From contig CAUJFM010000177.1 in the NCBI GenBank assembly GCA_963169595.1, positions 1-19,194 on the forward strand: a DNA stretch of 19,194 nucleotides, read 5' to 3'. Both the position numbers and the translations under genes were made by a program. Below, one piece after another: positions 7,866 through 15,846 of this stretch (within the stretch, counting starts at the first letter, position 1; every line of letters starts with the position of its first letter). The DNA comes from Bacteroidota bacterium (GTDB taxonomy: Bacteria > Bacteroidota > Bacteroidia > Flavobacteriales_F > PHOS-HE28). The notes beneath the pieces were generated by a model that searched no databases, was not told the DNA's origin, and saw only the letters and a program-made list of their open reading frames with translations.

Positions 7866-8891
7866 ATGAGCTGGTTCAATTTCTTCACCCAGGAGATCGC
7901 GATCGACCTCGGCACGGCCAACACGCTGATCATCCACAACGACAAGGTCGTGGTGGACGAGCCCAGCATCGTGGCCGTGGACCGCACCACCGGCAAGGTG
8001 ATCGCCGTGGGCCGCCAGGCACAGCAGATGCATGGCAAGACCCACGAGAACATCAAGACCATCCGCCCCCTGCGCGACGGGGTGATCGCGGACTTCAAGG
8101 CCGCCGAGGACATGATCAAGGGGATGATCCGCATGATCAAGCCCGGCCGCCAGCTCTTCACCCCCAACCTGCGGATGGTGATCTGCATCCCCAGCGGCAT
8201 CACCGAGGTGGAGAAGCGGGCGGTGAAGGACAGCAGCGAGCACGCCGGCGCCAAGGAGGTGTACCTCATCCACGAACCCATGGCCGCCGCCATCGGCATC
8301 GGCATCGACGTGGAGGAGCCCATGGGCAACATGATCATCGACATCGGCGGCGGTACCAGCGAGATCGCCGTGATCGCCCTGGGCGGCATCGTGTGCGACA
8401 AGAACATCCGCGTGGCCGGTGATGAGTTCACCAGCGACATCGAGGAATACATGCGCCGCCAGCACAACATCCTGGTGGGCGAGCGCACCGCCGAGCAGAT
8501 CAAGATCGAAGTGGGCGCGGCGATGACCGAACTGGACAGCCCGCCGCCGGACTATGCCGTGCGCGGACGCGACCTGATGACCGGCATCCCCAAGGAGATC
8601 ACCGTGACCTACAGCGAGATCGCCCAGGCGCTGGACAAGAGCATCAGCAAGATCGAGGAGGCCATCCTGAGCGCGCTGGAGGCCACCCCGCCCGAACTGA
8701 GCGCCGACATCTACAAGACGGGCATCTACCTGGCCGGCGGCGGCGCCCTGCTCCGCGGCCTCGACAAGCGCATCAGCATCAAGACCAAACTGCCCGTGCA
8801 CGTGGCGGAGGACCCCCTGCGGGCCGTGGCGCGCGGCACCGGCATCGCCCTGAAGAACATCGACCGCTTCCAGTTCCTGATGAGGGAGTAA
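7866..8891 (+). CDS. mreB: Rod shape-determining actin homologue MreB
   Basis: MreB is a cytoplasmic, membrane-associated, ATP-binding actin-like filament that organises lateral peptidoglycan synthesis. It is 341 residues, a normal length. The amphipathic N-terminus MSWFNFF leads to phosphate-1 IAIDLGTANT (14-19 DLGTAN), phosphate-2 DIGGGTSE (from Asp159) and the adenosine motif LAGGGALLRGLD near the C-terminus. The start at ATG 7866 gives the usual MreB opening; the frame is open for 20 codons further upstream, but that stretch lies inside purH. It lies 13 bp after purH and 98 bp before mreC. That gap is far larger than at the later junctions and holds a long hairpin. MreB is usually needed in excess over MreC, MreD and PBP2, so the hairpin may adjust stoichiometry (inference). 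Confidence 0.98.
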   Translation: MSWFNFFTQEIAIDLGTANTLIIHNDKVVVDEPSIVAVDRTTGKVIAVGRQAQQMHGKTHENIKTIRPLRDGVIADFKAAEDMIKGMIRMIKPGRQLFTPNLRMVICIPSGITEVEKRAVKDSSEHAGAKEVYLIHEPMAAAIGIGIDVEEPMGNMIIDIGGGTSEIAVIALGGIVCDKNIRVAGDEFTSDIEEYMRRQHNILVGERTAEQIKIEVGAAMTELDSPPPDYAVRGRDLMTGIPKEITVTYSEIAQALDKSISKIEEAILSALEATPPELSADIYKTGIYLAGGGALLRGLDKRISIKTKLPVHVAEDPLRAVARGTGIALKNIDRFQFLMRE

Positions 8892-8989
8892 TGAGCTGCG
8901 AGTGACGAGTGGCGAGTGCTGCCACAGGGCCTGCGGCCGACCATCAGGGCAGCACTCGCCACTCGCCGCTCGTCACTCGCCACTCAACC
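8892..8989 (+). repeat. Heptanucleotide-repeat inverted repeat (long hairpin) between mreB and mreC
   Basis: The 98-bp gap is almost wholly structured. The left arm (8898-8923) carries three 7-nt units: GAGTGAC, GAGTGGC, GAGTGCT. The right arm (8948-8987) carries five complementary units: CACTCGC, CACTCGC, CGCTCGT, CACTCGC, CACTCAA. Positions 8906-8923 pair perfectly with 8948-8965 (18 bp). After a 7-nt bulge, exactly one repeat unit (8966-8972), 8898-8905 pairs with 8973-8980 (8 bp). The 24-nt loop holds a small GGCC/GGCC hairpin. No U-tract follows, so it is not a classical terminator. It could be a processing, mRNA-stability or attenuation element, or a dispersed repeat. Confidence 0.85.
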
Positions 8990-9820
8990 ATGCGCGATCT
9001 CTTCCGCTTCCTCCACCGCATCCGGAACACCCTGCTGTTCCTGGGGCTGATGGTCGTGTCGCTGTTGCAGCTCGCCAACGGCAACGCCCATCATCGCGCC
9101 CAGGCCATCAGCTCCAGCCATGCCCTGGTGGGCACCATCTTCTCCTGGCGATCGGCCATCACCGACTATGCCAACCTGAAGGAGGTGAACCGCCGCCTGG
9201 CCCAGGAGAACGCCGAGTGGCGCAATCGGCACAGCTCGTCCTACGCACCGGTGGAGGAACTCTTCGTGCGCATCAACGACACCATCCGCCGTCAGCAGTA
9301 CAGCGTGCTCACCGCGCGGGTGGTGAACAGCACCTGGCACAAACAAAAGAACTTCATCACCCTGGACAAGGGCGCCACGGCCGGCCTGCACGACGACATG
9401 GGCGTGATCGGCAGCGATGGCATCGTGGGCGTGGTGCGCGACGTGAGCCCCCACTTCGCCTCGGTGATCAGCGTGCTGAGCCCCGATGTAAAGACCAGTG
9501 TGCAGGTGCGGCGTACCGGGCACTTCGGCCTGTTGTACTGGGACACCAACGACCCCACCACCGCCTCCGTCATCGACATCCCCAAGCACGCGCGCGTGGC
9601 GGTGGGCGACACCGTGGAGACCAGCGGCGCCGATCGCCTGTACCCGCCAGGGGTCCGGGTGGGCGTGGTGATCGACGTGGCGGAACCGCCGGGCCGGCAG
9701 GACCTGGCGATCACCATCCGGCTGGCGCAGGACATGACCCGCGGGGGCTATGTGTACGTGGTGAACAACCTGCAGCGGGCCGAGATCGACTCGCTGGAAC
9801 AAGCACACGACACGCCATGA
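8990..9820 (+). CDS. mreC: Rod shape-determining protein MreC
   Basis: MreC is a bitopic inner-membrane protein whose periplasmic domain binds and activates PBP2 in the elongasome. It is 276 residues. A short basic N-terminus (MRDLFRFLHRIR) precedes one transmembrane helix (about 13-29, LLFLGLMVVSLLQLA). A coiled-coil region follows (about 60-88, NLKEVNRRLAQENAEW), then the two-lobed beta-domain, with KNFITLDKGATAGLHDDMGV, GIVGVVRDVSPHFASVISV and a late GDTVETSGADRLYPPGVRVG. I chose ATG 8990. The frame is open from GTG 8909, but that 27-residue extension merely translates the repeat hairpin (its residues read HSPLVTRHS). No Shine-Dalgarno is visible. The stop overlaps mreD in ATGA. Confidence 0.96.
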   Translation: MRDLFRFLHRIRNTLLFLGLMVVSLLQLANGNAHHRAQAISSSHALVGTIFSWRSAITDYANLKEVNRRLAQENAEWRNRHSSSYAPVEELFVRINDTIRRQQYSVLTARVVNSTWHKQKNFITLDKGATAGLHDDMGVIGSDGIVGVVRDVSPHFASVISVLSPDVKTSVQVRRTGHFGLLYWDTNDPTTASVIDIPKHARVAVGDTVETSGADRLYPPGVRVGVVIDVAEPPGRQDLAITIRLAQDMTRGGYVYVVNNLQRAEIDSLEQAHDTP

Positions 9821-10341
9821 TCGGGACCGTCCTGCTCAACCTGATGCGCTTCGTGCTGCTCCTGCTCCTGCAGGTGGTGGTGCTGGACCATCTGGACGTG
9901 GCCAACGGCTACATGGTGCCCTACGTGTACGTCCTCTTCCTGCTGATGCTGCCCTTCGAGCTGCCCGAGTGGTCCACCCTGCTGATCGGATGGGCCACGG
10001 GACTGGTGATGGACCTCTTCAGCAGCACGCCGGGCATGCACATGAGCGCCTGTACGGTGATGATGTTCGGCCGCATCCACCTGCTGCGCCTGCTGGCGCC
10101 ACGCGAAGGCTATGAGTACGGCATGCGCCCCACGGTGCCCCGCATGGGCCTCACCTGGTTCATCACCTACGCCGGCACCCTGATCCTCGTGCACCACCTG
10201 TGGCTCTTCACCGTGGAGGTGTTCCGCTTCGACCGGTTCCTGTCCACCCTGCTCAGGGCCGTGCTCAGCGGCGTGTTCACCCTGGCCCTGGTGCTGCTGG
10301 TGCAGTTCCTCACCACCCGACCGGAGCGCGGCCGCTCATGA
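9817..10341 (+). CDS. mreD: Rod shape-determining protein MreD
   Basis: MreD is a small polytopic inner-membrane protein of the elongasome that partners MreC and PBP2-RodA. It is 174 residues with about five hydrophobic segments: LLNLMRFVLLLLLQVVVLDH (5-24), MVPYVYVLFLLMLPFEL, STLLIGWATGLVMDLF, LTWFITYAGTLILVHHLWLF and a C-terminal AVLSGVFTLALVLLVQFL. The segment GLVMDLFSSTPGMHMSA fits the conserved MreD GxxxDxxxxxxxG region. The ATG at 9817-9819 overlaps the mreC stop by 4 nt, and its own TGA (10339-10341) overlaps the mrdA ATG, so translation is probably coupled. A longer open frame runs upstream through mreC out of frame and is not coding. Confidence 0.94.
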   Translation: MIGTVLLNLMRFVLLLLLQVVVLDHLDVANGYMVPYVYVLFLLMLPFELPEWSTLLIGWATGLVMDLFSSTPGMHMSACTVMMFGRIHLLRLLAPREGYEYGMRPTVPRMGLTWFITYAGTLILVHHLWLFTVEVFRFDRFLSTLLRAVLSGVFTLALVLLVQFLTTRPERGRS

Positions 10342-12191
10342 ACTTCGAGTCACGCAAATACGTGCTCATCGCCGCGGTGCTCTTCATCGCCGTGGTGTTC
10401 ATCATCCGCCTGTTCTGGATCCAGGTGGTGGACGACAAGTGGAAGGCCACGGCGGCCAACATGGCCGAGCGCAAGATCACCGACTACCCTGCACGCGGCT
10501 TCATCTACGACCGCAAGGAGCGGCTGCTGGTGGCCAACACGCCCGTGTACGACCTCATGGCCGTTCCCCGCGAGGTGGAGCCCTTCGACACCGCGGCCTT
10601 TGCCATCCTGGTGGGCGTGCCCGAGGAGGACCTGCGCCAGCGCCTGAAGGAGGCGGCCGCCTACTCGCGCTACAAGCCCAGCATCATCGAGAAGCAGATA
10701 CCCGCAGATCAGTTCGCGGCGATCAGCGTGCACCTCCACAAGTACCCGGGCTTCTACGGGCAGAGCCGCACCCTGCGCACCTATCCGCCGCACACCGCCG
10801 CGCACCTGCTCGGCTACCTCAGCGAAGTGGATGCCCGGAAGGTGGAACAGGACCCCTACTACAAGGCCGGCGACGTGATCGGCGTGGGCGGCCTGGAGCA
10901 GTACTACGAGCCTGTGCTCCGCGGTCGGCGCGGTGTGCGCTATGTGCTGGTGGACGTCCACAACAACATCAAGGGCTCCTTCAAGGAAGGCATCTACGAC
11001 ACGCTGGCCGTGGAGGGCAAGGACCTGTACACCGGCATCGACCTGGACCTGCAGCGGCTGGGCGAGCAGCTGATGGTGAACAAGAAGGGCAGCATCGTGG
11101 CCCTGGACCCGCGGACCGGCGAAGTGCTGTGCCTGGTGAGCAGCCCCACCTACGACCCGGAACTGCTGGTGGGCCGCGTGCGCAACACCAACTACGGCAT
11201 ACTGCAGCGCGACCCCATCAAACCGCTCTTCGACCGGGCGCTCCAGGCCCAGTACCCCCCGGGCTCCATCTTCAAGATCGTGCAGTCGTTGATCGCCCTG
11301 GACGAAGGGGTGATCACGCCCAACACCGGGTTCCCGTGCAACAAGAGCCTGGTGGGCTGCCACAACCACCCCTACGCAGGCACCATCGAACAGGCCATCC
11401 AATACTCCTGCAACCCTTACTACTACCAGGTGTTCGATCGCGTGGTGGAGCGGAAGCTCGACACCAGGAGCCGGTTCCGTGATGCAGCGCTGGGCCTGGC
11501 CGAATGGGAGGAGCGCATGCACAGCTTCGGCCTGGGCGAAAAACCCCGCATGGACCTGCCCTCCCTGAAGGGCGGCAACATCCCCGGCCCCGCCTACTAC
11601 GACCGCAAGTACGGCAAGGAGCGCTGGGCCTTCAGCACCATCTACAGCGTGAGCATCGGGCAGGGCGAAGTGCTCACCGTGCCCATCCAGATGGCGAACC
11701 TCGCGGCCATCTTCGCCAACAAGGGCTGGTATTACGACCCCCACGTGGTGCGCGCCGTCGGCCACCCGGACAGTGTGCAGGCCCGCTACAGCGAGAAGCA
11801 CGTGGTGAACGTGGCCCCACACTGGTTCGACCACATCCAGGAAGGCATGCGACGCGTGGTGCACGAGCCCGGTGGCACGGCCCGTAGCGCACGCATCGAT
11901 GGCATCACCATCTGCGGGAAGACGGGCACGGCGGAGAACCCGCACGGGCAGGACCACGCTGTCTTCATCTGCTTCGCGCCCATGGAGAACCCGCAGATCG
12001 CCATGGCCGTGTACGTGGAGAACTCCGGCTTCGGCGGCACCTGGGCGGCCCCCATCGCCAGCCTGCTCATCGAGCAGTACCTCACCGACACCATCAAGCG
12101 TCCCGAGCTGATGAAGCGGATGCTGGAGGCCGACCTGATCGCGGCCGAGAAGAACTACGTGAAGCCGAAGAAGAAACCACGCAGACGATGA
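10338..12191 (+). CDS. mrdA: Penicillin-binding protein 2, elongasome DD-transpeptidase
   Basis: This class B penicillin-binding protein cross-links peptidoglycan along the cylinder, working with RodA. It is 617 residues. A single signal anchor at about 7-31 (YVLIAAVLFIAVVFIIRLFW) is followed by the PBP dimerisation (pedestal) domain, with PARGFIYDRKERLLVANTP (from about 50) and GHLLGY-like AAHLLGYLSEV. The transpeptidase domain has all three active-site motifs: SxxK as S310-I-F-K313, SxN as S357-C-N359, and KTG at K528-T-G530. An insert of about 45 residues follows SxN (RKLDTRSRFRDAALGLAEWE), as in other PBP2s. Overlaps of 4 nt at both ends (mreD and rodA) imply a translationally coupled unit. 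All catalytic residues are intact. Confidence 0.97.
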   Translation: MNFESRKYVLIAAVLFIAVVFIIRLFWIQVVDDKWKATAANMAERKITDYPARGFIYDRKERLLVANTPVYDLMAVPREVEPFDTAAFAILVGVPEEDLRQRLKEAAAYSRYKPSIIEKQIPADQFAAISVHLHKYPGFYGQSRTLRTYPPHTAAHLLGYLSEVDARKVEQDPYYKAGDVIGVGGLEQYYEPVLRGRRGVRYVLVDVHNNIKGSFKEGIYDTLAVEGKDLYTGIDLDLQRLGEQLMVNKKGSIVALDPRTGEVLCLVSSPTYDPELLVGRVRNTNYGILQRDPIKPLFDRALQAQYPPGSIFKIVQSLIALDEGVITPNTGFPCNKSLVGCHNHPYAGTIEQAIQYSCNPYYYQVFDRVVERKLDTRSRFRDAALGLAEWEERMHSFGLGEKPRMDLPSLKGGNIPGPAYYDRKYGKERWAFSTIYSVSIGQGEVLTVPIQMANLAAIFANKGWYYDPHVVRAVGHPDSVQARYSEKHVVNVAPHWFDHIQEGMRRVVHEPGGTARSARIDGITICGKTGTAENPHGQDHAVFICFAPMENPQIAMAVYVENSGFGGTWAAPIASLLIEQYLTDTIKRPELMKRMLEADLIAAEKNYVKPKKKPRRR

Positions 12192-13510
12192 GCGCCCGGG
12201 AGAACGTCGCCGCGAACTTCGACAGGCCCATCCTGCTCATCTACCTGGCCCTGATGTTCATGGGCTGGGCCAACATCTATTCCGCCGCCTACGACCCGGA
12301 CCATGCCAGCATCTTCGACCAGAGCAAGGAGTACGGCAAGCAGGCGGTCTGGATGGGCATCAGCCTGCTGCTGGGCACGGGCATCCTGCTCATCCGTGGC
12401 GAGCTCTTCCGCGAAGGGGCCTACCTGGTCTATGGTTTGGTGCTGCTCCTGCTGGCGGCGGTGCTGGTGGTGGGCAAGGAGGTGAACGGCGCGAAGGCCT
12501 GGTTCGGCGTGGGCAGCTTCGGCATCCAGCCTGCCGAGTTCGCCAAGTTCGCCACGGCCCTGGCGCTCTCGCGGTATTTGGCCGGACTCAAGGCGCTCAT
12601 CGACCTGCGCTCCCGCATCACGGCCGGTGCCATCATCCTGGCCCCGGTGGCGCTCATCATGCTGCAGCCCGACACCGGCACGGCGCTGGTATCCGGGGCC
12701 TTCATCCTGGTGCTCTACCGCGAAGGCCTGTCCGGCAACATCCTGCTGCTGGCCATCCTCGCCGCCGTGTTGTCCATCCTGTCGCTCATCGTGAAGGGCG
12801 CCACCTTCGGACTGCCCTTCACCGAGGCCACCCTGAGCGGCGACCTCTTCCTCATCGCGCTCATCACCATCTTCGCCGTGCTGGGCTGGTTCGTGGTGCG
12901 CAACCTGGTGCTGAAACGCCACCGTCGGCGCTTCTACGGCCTCATCATCTTCGGCTGGCTGGGCTCGGCGGCCTTCATCGGCAGCGTGGACTATGCCTTC
13001 GAGAAGGTGCTGGCGCCGCACCAGCGCGACCGTATCCTGGTGATGCTGGGGCAGATGGAGGACCCGCAGGGCCTGGGCTACAACGTGAAGCAGAGCCAGA
13101 CCGCCATCGGCAGCGGCGGCTTCAGCGGCAAAGGCTACCTGGAGGGCACCCTCACCAAGTTCAAGTACGTGCCCATGCAGAGCACCGACTTCATCTTCTG
13201 CACCGTGGGCGAGGAATGGGGCTTCATCGGCACCAGCTTCGTGGTGATCATCTTCACCGTCCTCATCCTGCGCATCATCCAGATCAGCGACCGGCAGCGA
13301 TCGAAGTTCACGCGGATCTATGCCTACTGCGTGGCCAGCATCTTCTTCCTGCACCTGATGATCAACGTGGGCATGACCATCGGTCTCGCCCCGGTGATCG
13401 GCATTCCGCTGCCCTTCTTCAGCTATGGCGGCAGCAGCATGATGGGCTTCACCATCCTGCTGGGCATCCTGCTGCGGCTTGATGCTGAACGATTGAGCCA
13501 GCTGCGGTAA
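12188..13510 (+). CDS. rodA: SEDS-family peptidoglycan glycosyltransferase RodA
   Basis: RodA polymerises lipid II into glycan strands in the inner membrane, paired with PBP2. Family signatures are present: WFGVGSFGIQPAEFAK (105-120), QPDTGTA (160-166), DPQGLGYNVKQSQTAIGSGG (292-311) and STDFIF (332-337), the loop that carries the essential SEDS Asp, here most likely Asp334. The C-terminal PLPFFSYGGSSM (408-419) is also typical. At 440 residues it is longer than E. coli RodA (370). The extra about 65 residues lie between QPDTGTA and DPQGLGY and appear to add two hydrophobic helices (about 217-241 and 248-270), giving about 12 helices instead of 10. The gene is the last of the forward cluster. 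Its start overlaps the mrdA stop (ATGA), and it ends in TAA at 13508-13510. Confidence 0.96.
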   Translation: MSARENVAANFDRPILLIYLALMFMGWANIYSAAYDPDHASIFDQSKEYGKQAVWMGISLLLGTGILLIRGELFREGAYLVYGLVLLLLAAVLVVGKEVNGAKAWFGVGSFGIQPAEFAKFATALALSRYLAGLKALIDLRSRITAGAIILAPVALIMLQPDTGTALVSGAFILVLYREGLSGNILLLAILAAVLSILSLIVKGATFGLPFTEATLSGDLFLIALITIFAVLGWFVVRNLVLKRHRRRFYGLIIFGWLGSAAFIGSVDYAFEKVLAPHQRDRILVMLGQMEDPQGLGYNVKQSQTAIGSGGFSGKGYLEGTLTKFKYVPMQSTDFIFCTVGEEWGFIGTSFVVIIFTVLILRIIQISDRQRSKFTRIYAYCVASIFFLHLMINVGMTIGLAPVIGIPLPFFSYGGSSMMGFTILLGILLRLDAERLSQLR

Positions 13511-13689
13511 GGAAGGTCACTGTGCAGCGCTTGCATGAAGGCATCCTTCCGGGCCGTGCCGTCCTGCCCTCCCCTTCCCCATCTTCCGCAAGCATCACCT
13601 CATGCCTGCGCCACCGGTTCACGGCCCGCCCCTGAACGACGAACGCCGGCCCGAGGGGACCGGCGTTCGCCAAGGGCCTGGGCCCGTGA
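13511..13689. other. Convergent intergenic region between rodA and the PPIase gene
   Basis: This is 179 bp of noncoding DNA between the rodA stop and the stop of the minus-strand isomerase gene. Apart from the hairpin at 13640-13669 I see nothing in it: no conserved small ORF, RNA gene or promoter box. Confidence 0.6.
13640..13669. terminator. GC-rich hairpin at the convergent rodA/PPIase junction
   Basis: CGAACGCCGG (13640-13649) pairs perfectly with CCGGCGTTCG (13660-13669). The 10-nt interior CCCGAGGGGA can add three more pairs around a GAG loop. No U-run follows on either strand, so it is not a textbook rho-independent terminator. Its position between two convergent genes makes a bidirectional termination or 3'-end-protecting role likely. 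Confidence 0.5.
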
Positions 13690-15765
13690 TCAGTAGTAGA
13701 GGCTGCGGTTGTCCTGCACGCCGATGGCCTCGCGCAGGGCGTTGAACACGCCGTTCTCCGCACGGGCCTGGAGACGGCTCTGCAGGCTTTCCTTGTCGGT
13801 GGTCACATCGGTGGCCTCCGGGGCGGCGGTCAAGGTGTTCATGGTCACCACGTACACCGCATTGTCGCCCTTCAGGGGCACGCTGGTATTGCCGTTCTGC
13901 AGGGCGAAGATCTTGCCCAGCACCTCGAACTCACCGTAGCCGCCCGGGATGCTGAAGCCGTTGTAGACCACATCGTTGGCGCTCTGCACGGTTACGCCAA
14001 GCTCGGTGGCGAGGGCGTTGAGGTCGGTCTTGCCCTGCATCTTGGCGAGGTAGGCCTCGGCCTTCTTCTCCTTGGCGGCCTCCTTGGTGAAGAGCTCGCG
14101 CACATCCTCCAGTTCGGGCACGCCCTCCTTGCGGATGCGGGTGAGGATGGCCACCACGTAATTGTCACCGGCCTCCAGCGGCTCGCTCACCTCGCCCTCT
14201 TCGGCGCGGTTCACCCAGCTGATGGTGGTGTTCGGCTCCTGCAGGCCGGGGATGAAGCGGGCATCCGGACGGAACTCCTCCACCGGGGTGAGCGTCAGGC
14301 CCTGCTCCTCGGCGGCGGCCTTGATGGCCACAGCGGTCTTGTTGCGCAGGGAGAAGTCGTTGGCCTTCTTGTACACCTCCTTGAAGGTGGCGGGCGTGGG
14401 CTTCACGGTGCGCTCAATGGTCACCACGCGGCGCTCCTGACGGGTACGCTGGCCGAGCACCTCCACGATGTGGTAGCCGTAGGTGGTCTTGGCGATGGTG
14501 ATGGCCCCCACCTTCTCATCGAAGCTGGCCTTGGTGAACTCGGGCACCATGCGGGTCTTGTCGAACCACTCGTACACGCCGCCGTTGCCGGTGCTGCCGG
14601 GGTCATCGCTGAACTTGGTCACCAGATCGCCGAACTTGCTGCGGTCCTTCTTCACCACGGCCAGCAGGCTGTCCGCGCGGCCCTTCTGCTCCTCATCGCC
14701 CTTGCCTTGCTGGGTGCTGAGGAGGATGTGGCGCACACGGGCTTCGGGCACATCGGCCAGCTCCTTCACCTTCACCAGTTTCCACTGCTGGCCATCGAAG
14801 TAGGGGCCGATCACGGTGCCCACGGCCGCGTTCACGATCAGCGAGTCGTTCACCTTGTCGGCCGTGCCTTCGGTGTAGGGGACCTTGCTGTAGGTGCGGC
14901 TCTCGCTGTTGGCCACCACGAAGCCCGAATCGTTGTCGGTGGTCTCGAAGTTGGGCTTCAGTTCGCTGAGCTCACGCTGGCCCAGGATGCGGTCGGCCTC
15001 GCTCGGCGTCACCGGGAAGAGCACGTACTCGAAGCGGCGCGAGGCCTTCTGGCGGTACTTCTTGTCGTTCTTGTGCTGGTCGTAGAAGCGGCGCAGGTCC
15101 TTGTCGCTCACCGCGTACAGGCTGTCGGGTTCGCTGTCGTAGCGCTTGGCCACGAAGTTGAAGGTGGCGCGGGTGTTCTTGGCGGCGAACTCGTCCCTGG
15201 CCTGTGCGCTGTTCACGAAGCAGCTCTTCTTCACCAGCGTGTTGTACTTGGCGTAGAGGCGGTTCTCCTGGATGCGGCGCTTCTGGATCTGGTGGTACAC
15301 CGGGGCGTTCACCTGCACATCGCTGAAGTACTGCTTCAGCTTGGCCTTGTCGGGCTGGCCATCGGCACCCTGGAAGTTGGGATTGCGGAAGTCGGGCAGG
15401 ATGTTGTCGCCGAAGCGGATGTCGTCATACTCGCCCGGGCTCAGGGAGAAGCCGGCATCGAGCACCTGGGGCATCAGCACGTTCTCGCGTACGAGCTCGT
15501 TCCACACGCTGTTGCGCACCTGTTCGGTCATCTCGGCGGTCACCGTCTGGCCGAAGTCGTTGCGGTAGCTCTCCACCTCGTCGTTCACACGCTGCTCGAA
15601 GGCCATCACACCGATCTCCTCATCGCCCACGGTGCCCAGCACAGCATCCTTCCGGCCCACGCCGCGGTTGCTGAGGAGCTCCCCCAGGATGAAGAGCACC
15701 AGGGCTCCGCCGACGATACCGATCAACAGGCCGCTGCGTTCGCGGATCTTGCCAATGACTGCCAT
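13690..15765 (-). CDS. Membrane-anchored parvulin peptidyl-prolyl isomerase (SurA/PpiD-like)
   Basis: This 691-residue periplasmic foldase is anchored by one N-terminal helix (about 11-30, SGLLIGIVGGALVLFILGEL), as in PpiD. A SurA_N-type chaperone region follows (about 40-230). The parvulin domain is at about 341-440: VRHILLS, FSDDPGSTGNGGVYEWF, MVPEFTKASF and YGYHIVEVLGQR, with the expected GGxxxWF, M-P-F and terminal His positions, so it may be catalytically active, unlike E. coli PpiD. Partial parvulin-like copies appear before (about 250-335) and after it (about 520-590 and 620-680). ATG 15765 is preceded by AAAGAAGG, a clear Shine-Dalgarno unusual for this window. An upstream in-frame start at 15828 would place the promoter inside the gene. 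It probably helps fold outer-membrane proteins. Confidence 0.9.
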   Translation of the reverse strand: MAVIGKIRERSGLLIGIVGGALVLFILGELLSNRGVGRKDAVLGTVGDEEIGVMAFEQRVNDEVESYRNDFGQTVTAEMTEQVRNSVWNELVRENVLMPQVLDAGFSLSPGEYDDIRFGDNILPDFRNPNFQGADGQPDKAKLKQYFSDVQVNAPVYHQIQKRRIQENRLYAKYNTLVKKSCFVNSAQARDEFAAKNTRATFNFVAKRYDSEPDSLYAVSDKDLRRFYDQHKNDKKYRQKASRRFEYVLFPVTPSEADRILGQRELSELKPNFETTDNDSGFVVANSESRTYSKVPYTEGTADKVNDSLIVNAAVGTVIGPYFDGQQWKLVKVKELADVPEARVRHILLSTQQGKGDEEQKGRADSLLAVVKKDRSKFGDLVTKFSDDPGSTGNGGVYEWFDKTRMVPEFTKASFDEKVGAITIAKTTYGYHIVEVLGQRTRQERRVVTIERTVKPTPATFKEVYKKANDFSLRNKTAVAIKAAAEEQGLTLTPVEEFRPDARFIPGLQEPNTTISWVNRAEEGEVSEPLEAGDNYVVAILTRIRKEGVPELEDVRELFTKEAAKEKKAEAYLAKMQGKTDLNALATELGVTVQSANDVVYNGFSIPGGYGEFEVLGKIFALQNGNTSVPLKGDNAVYVVTMNTLTAAPEATDVTTDKESLQSRLQARAENGVFNALREAIGVQDNRSLYY

Positions 15766-15787
15766 GACCTTCTTTGGAATAGGGGTG

Positions 15788-15795
15788 CAAATATA
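15788..15795 (-). promoter_or_regulatory. Perfect Bacteroidota -7 element of the PPIase gene
   Basis: On the minus strand, TATATTTG (15795 down to 15788) matches TAnnTTTG at every fixed base. It sits 22 bp before the ATG at 15765, which would give a leader of about 15 nt containing AAGAAGG. It lies in the 81-bp gap after the CNNM gene, so the isomerase gene can be transcribed independently. A -33 TTTG is not evident upstream. Confidence 0.65.
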
Positions 15796-15846
15796 GGATC
15801 CGGCCCCACACGGCGCCGGCCCTTCCATTCCGTTGATCGTCAGGAC

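Noticed and set aside
8898..8987. Heptad repeats as a CRISPR array
   Set aside because: Units are 7 nt and contiguous with no unique spacers, and no cas gene is present.
8909..8989. N-terminal extension of MreC through the repeat hairpin
   Set aside because: It merely translates the heptad repeats. MRDLFRFL at 8990 is the normal MreC start with its anchor.
8902..9816. Upstream part of the long frame containing mreD as a separate protein
   Set aside because: It is a +2 shadow of mreC, Pro/Arg/His-rich, and the mreD homology begins exactly at ATG 9817.
12155..13354. Minus-strand open frame opposite rodA
   Set aside because: Antisense to rodA; Gln/His/Asp/Glu-rich translation typical of reversed membrane-protein codons.
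13640..13669. Confident rho-independent terminator call for this hairpin
   Set aside because: The stem is perfect but no U-tract follows on either strand, so only a moderate terminator call is kept.
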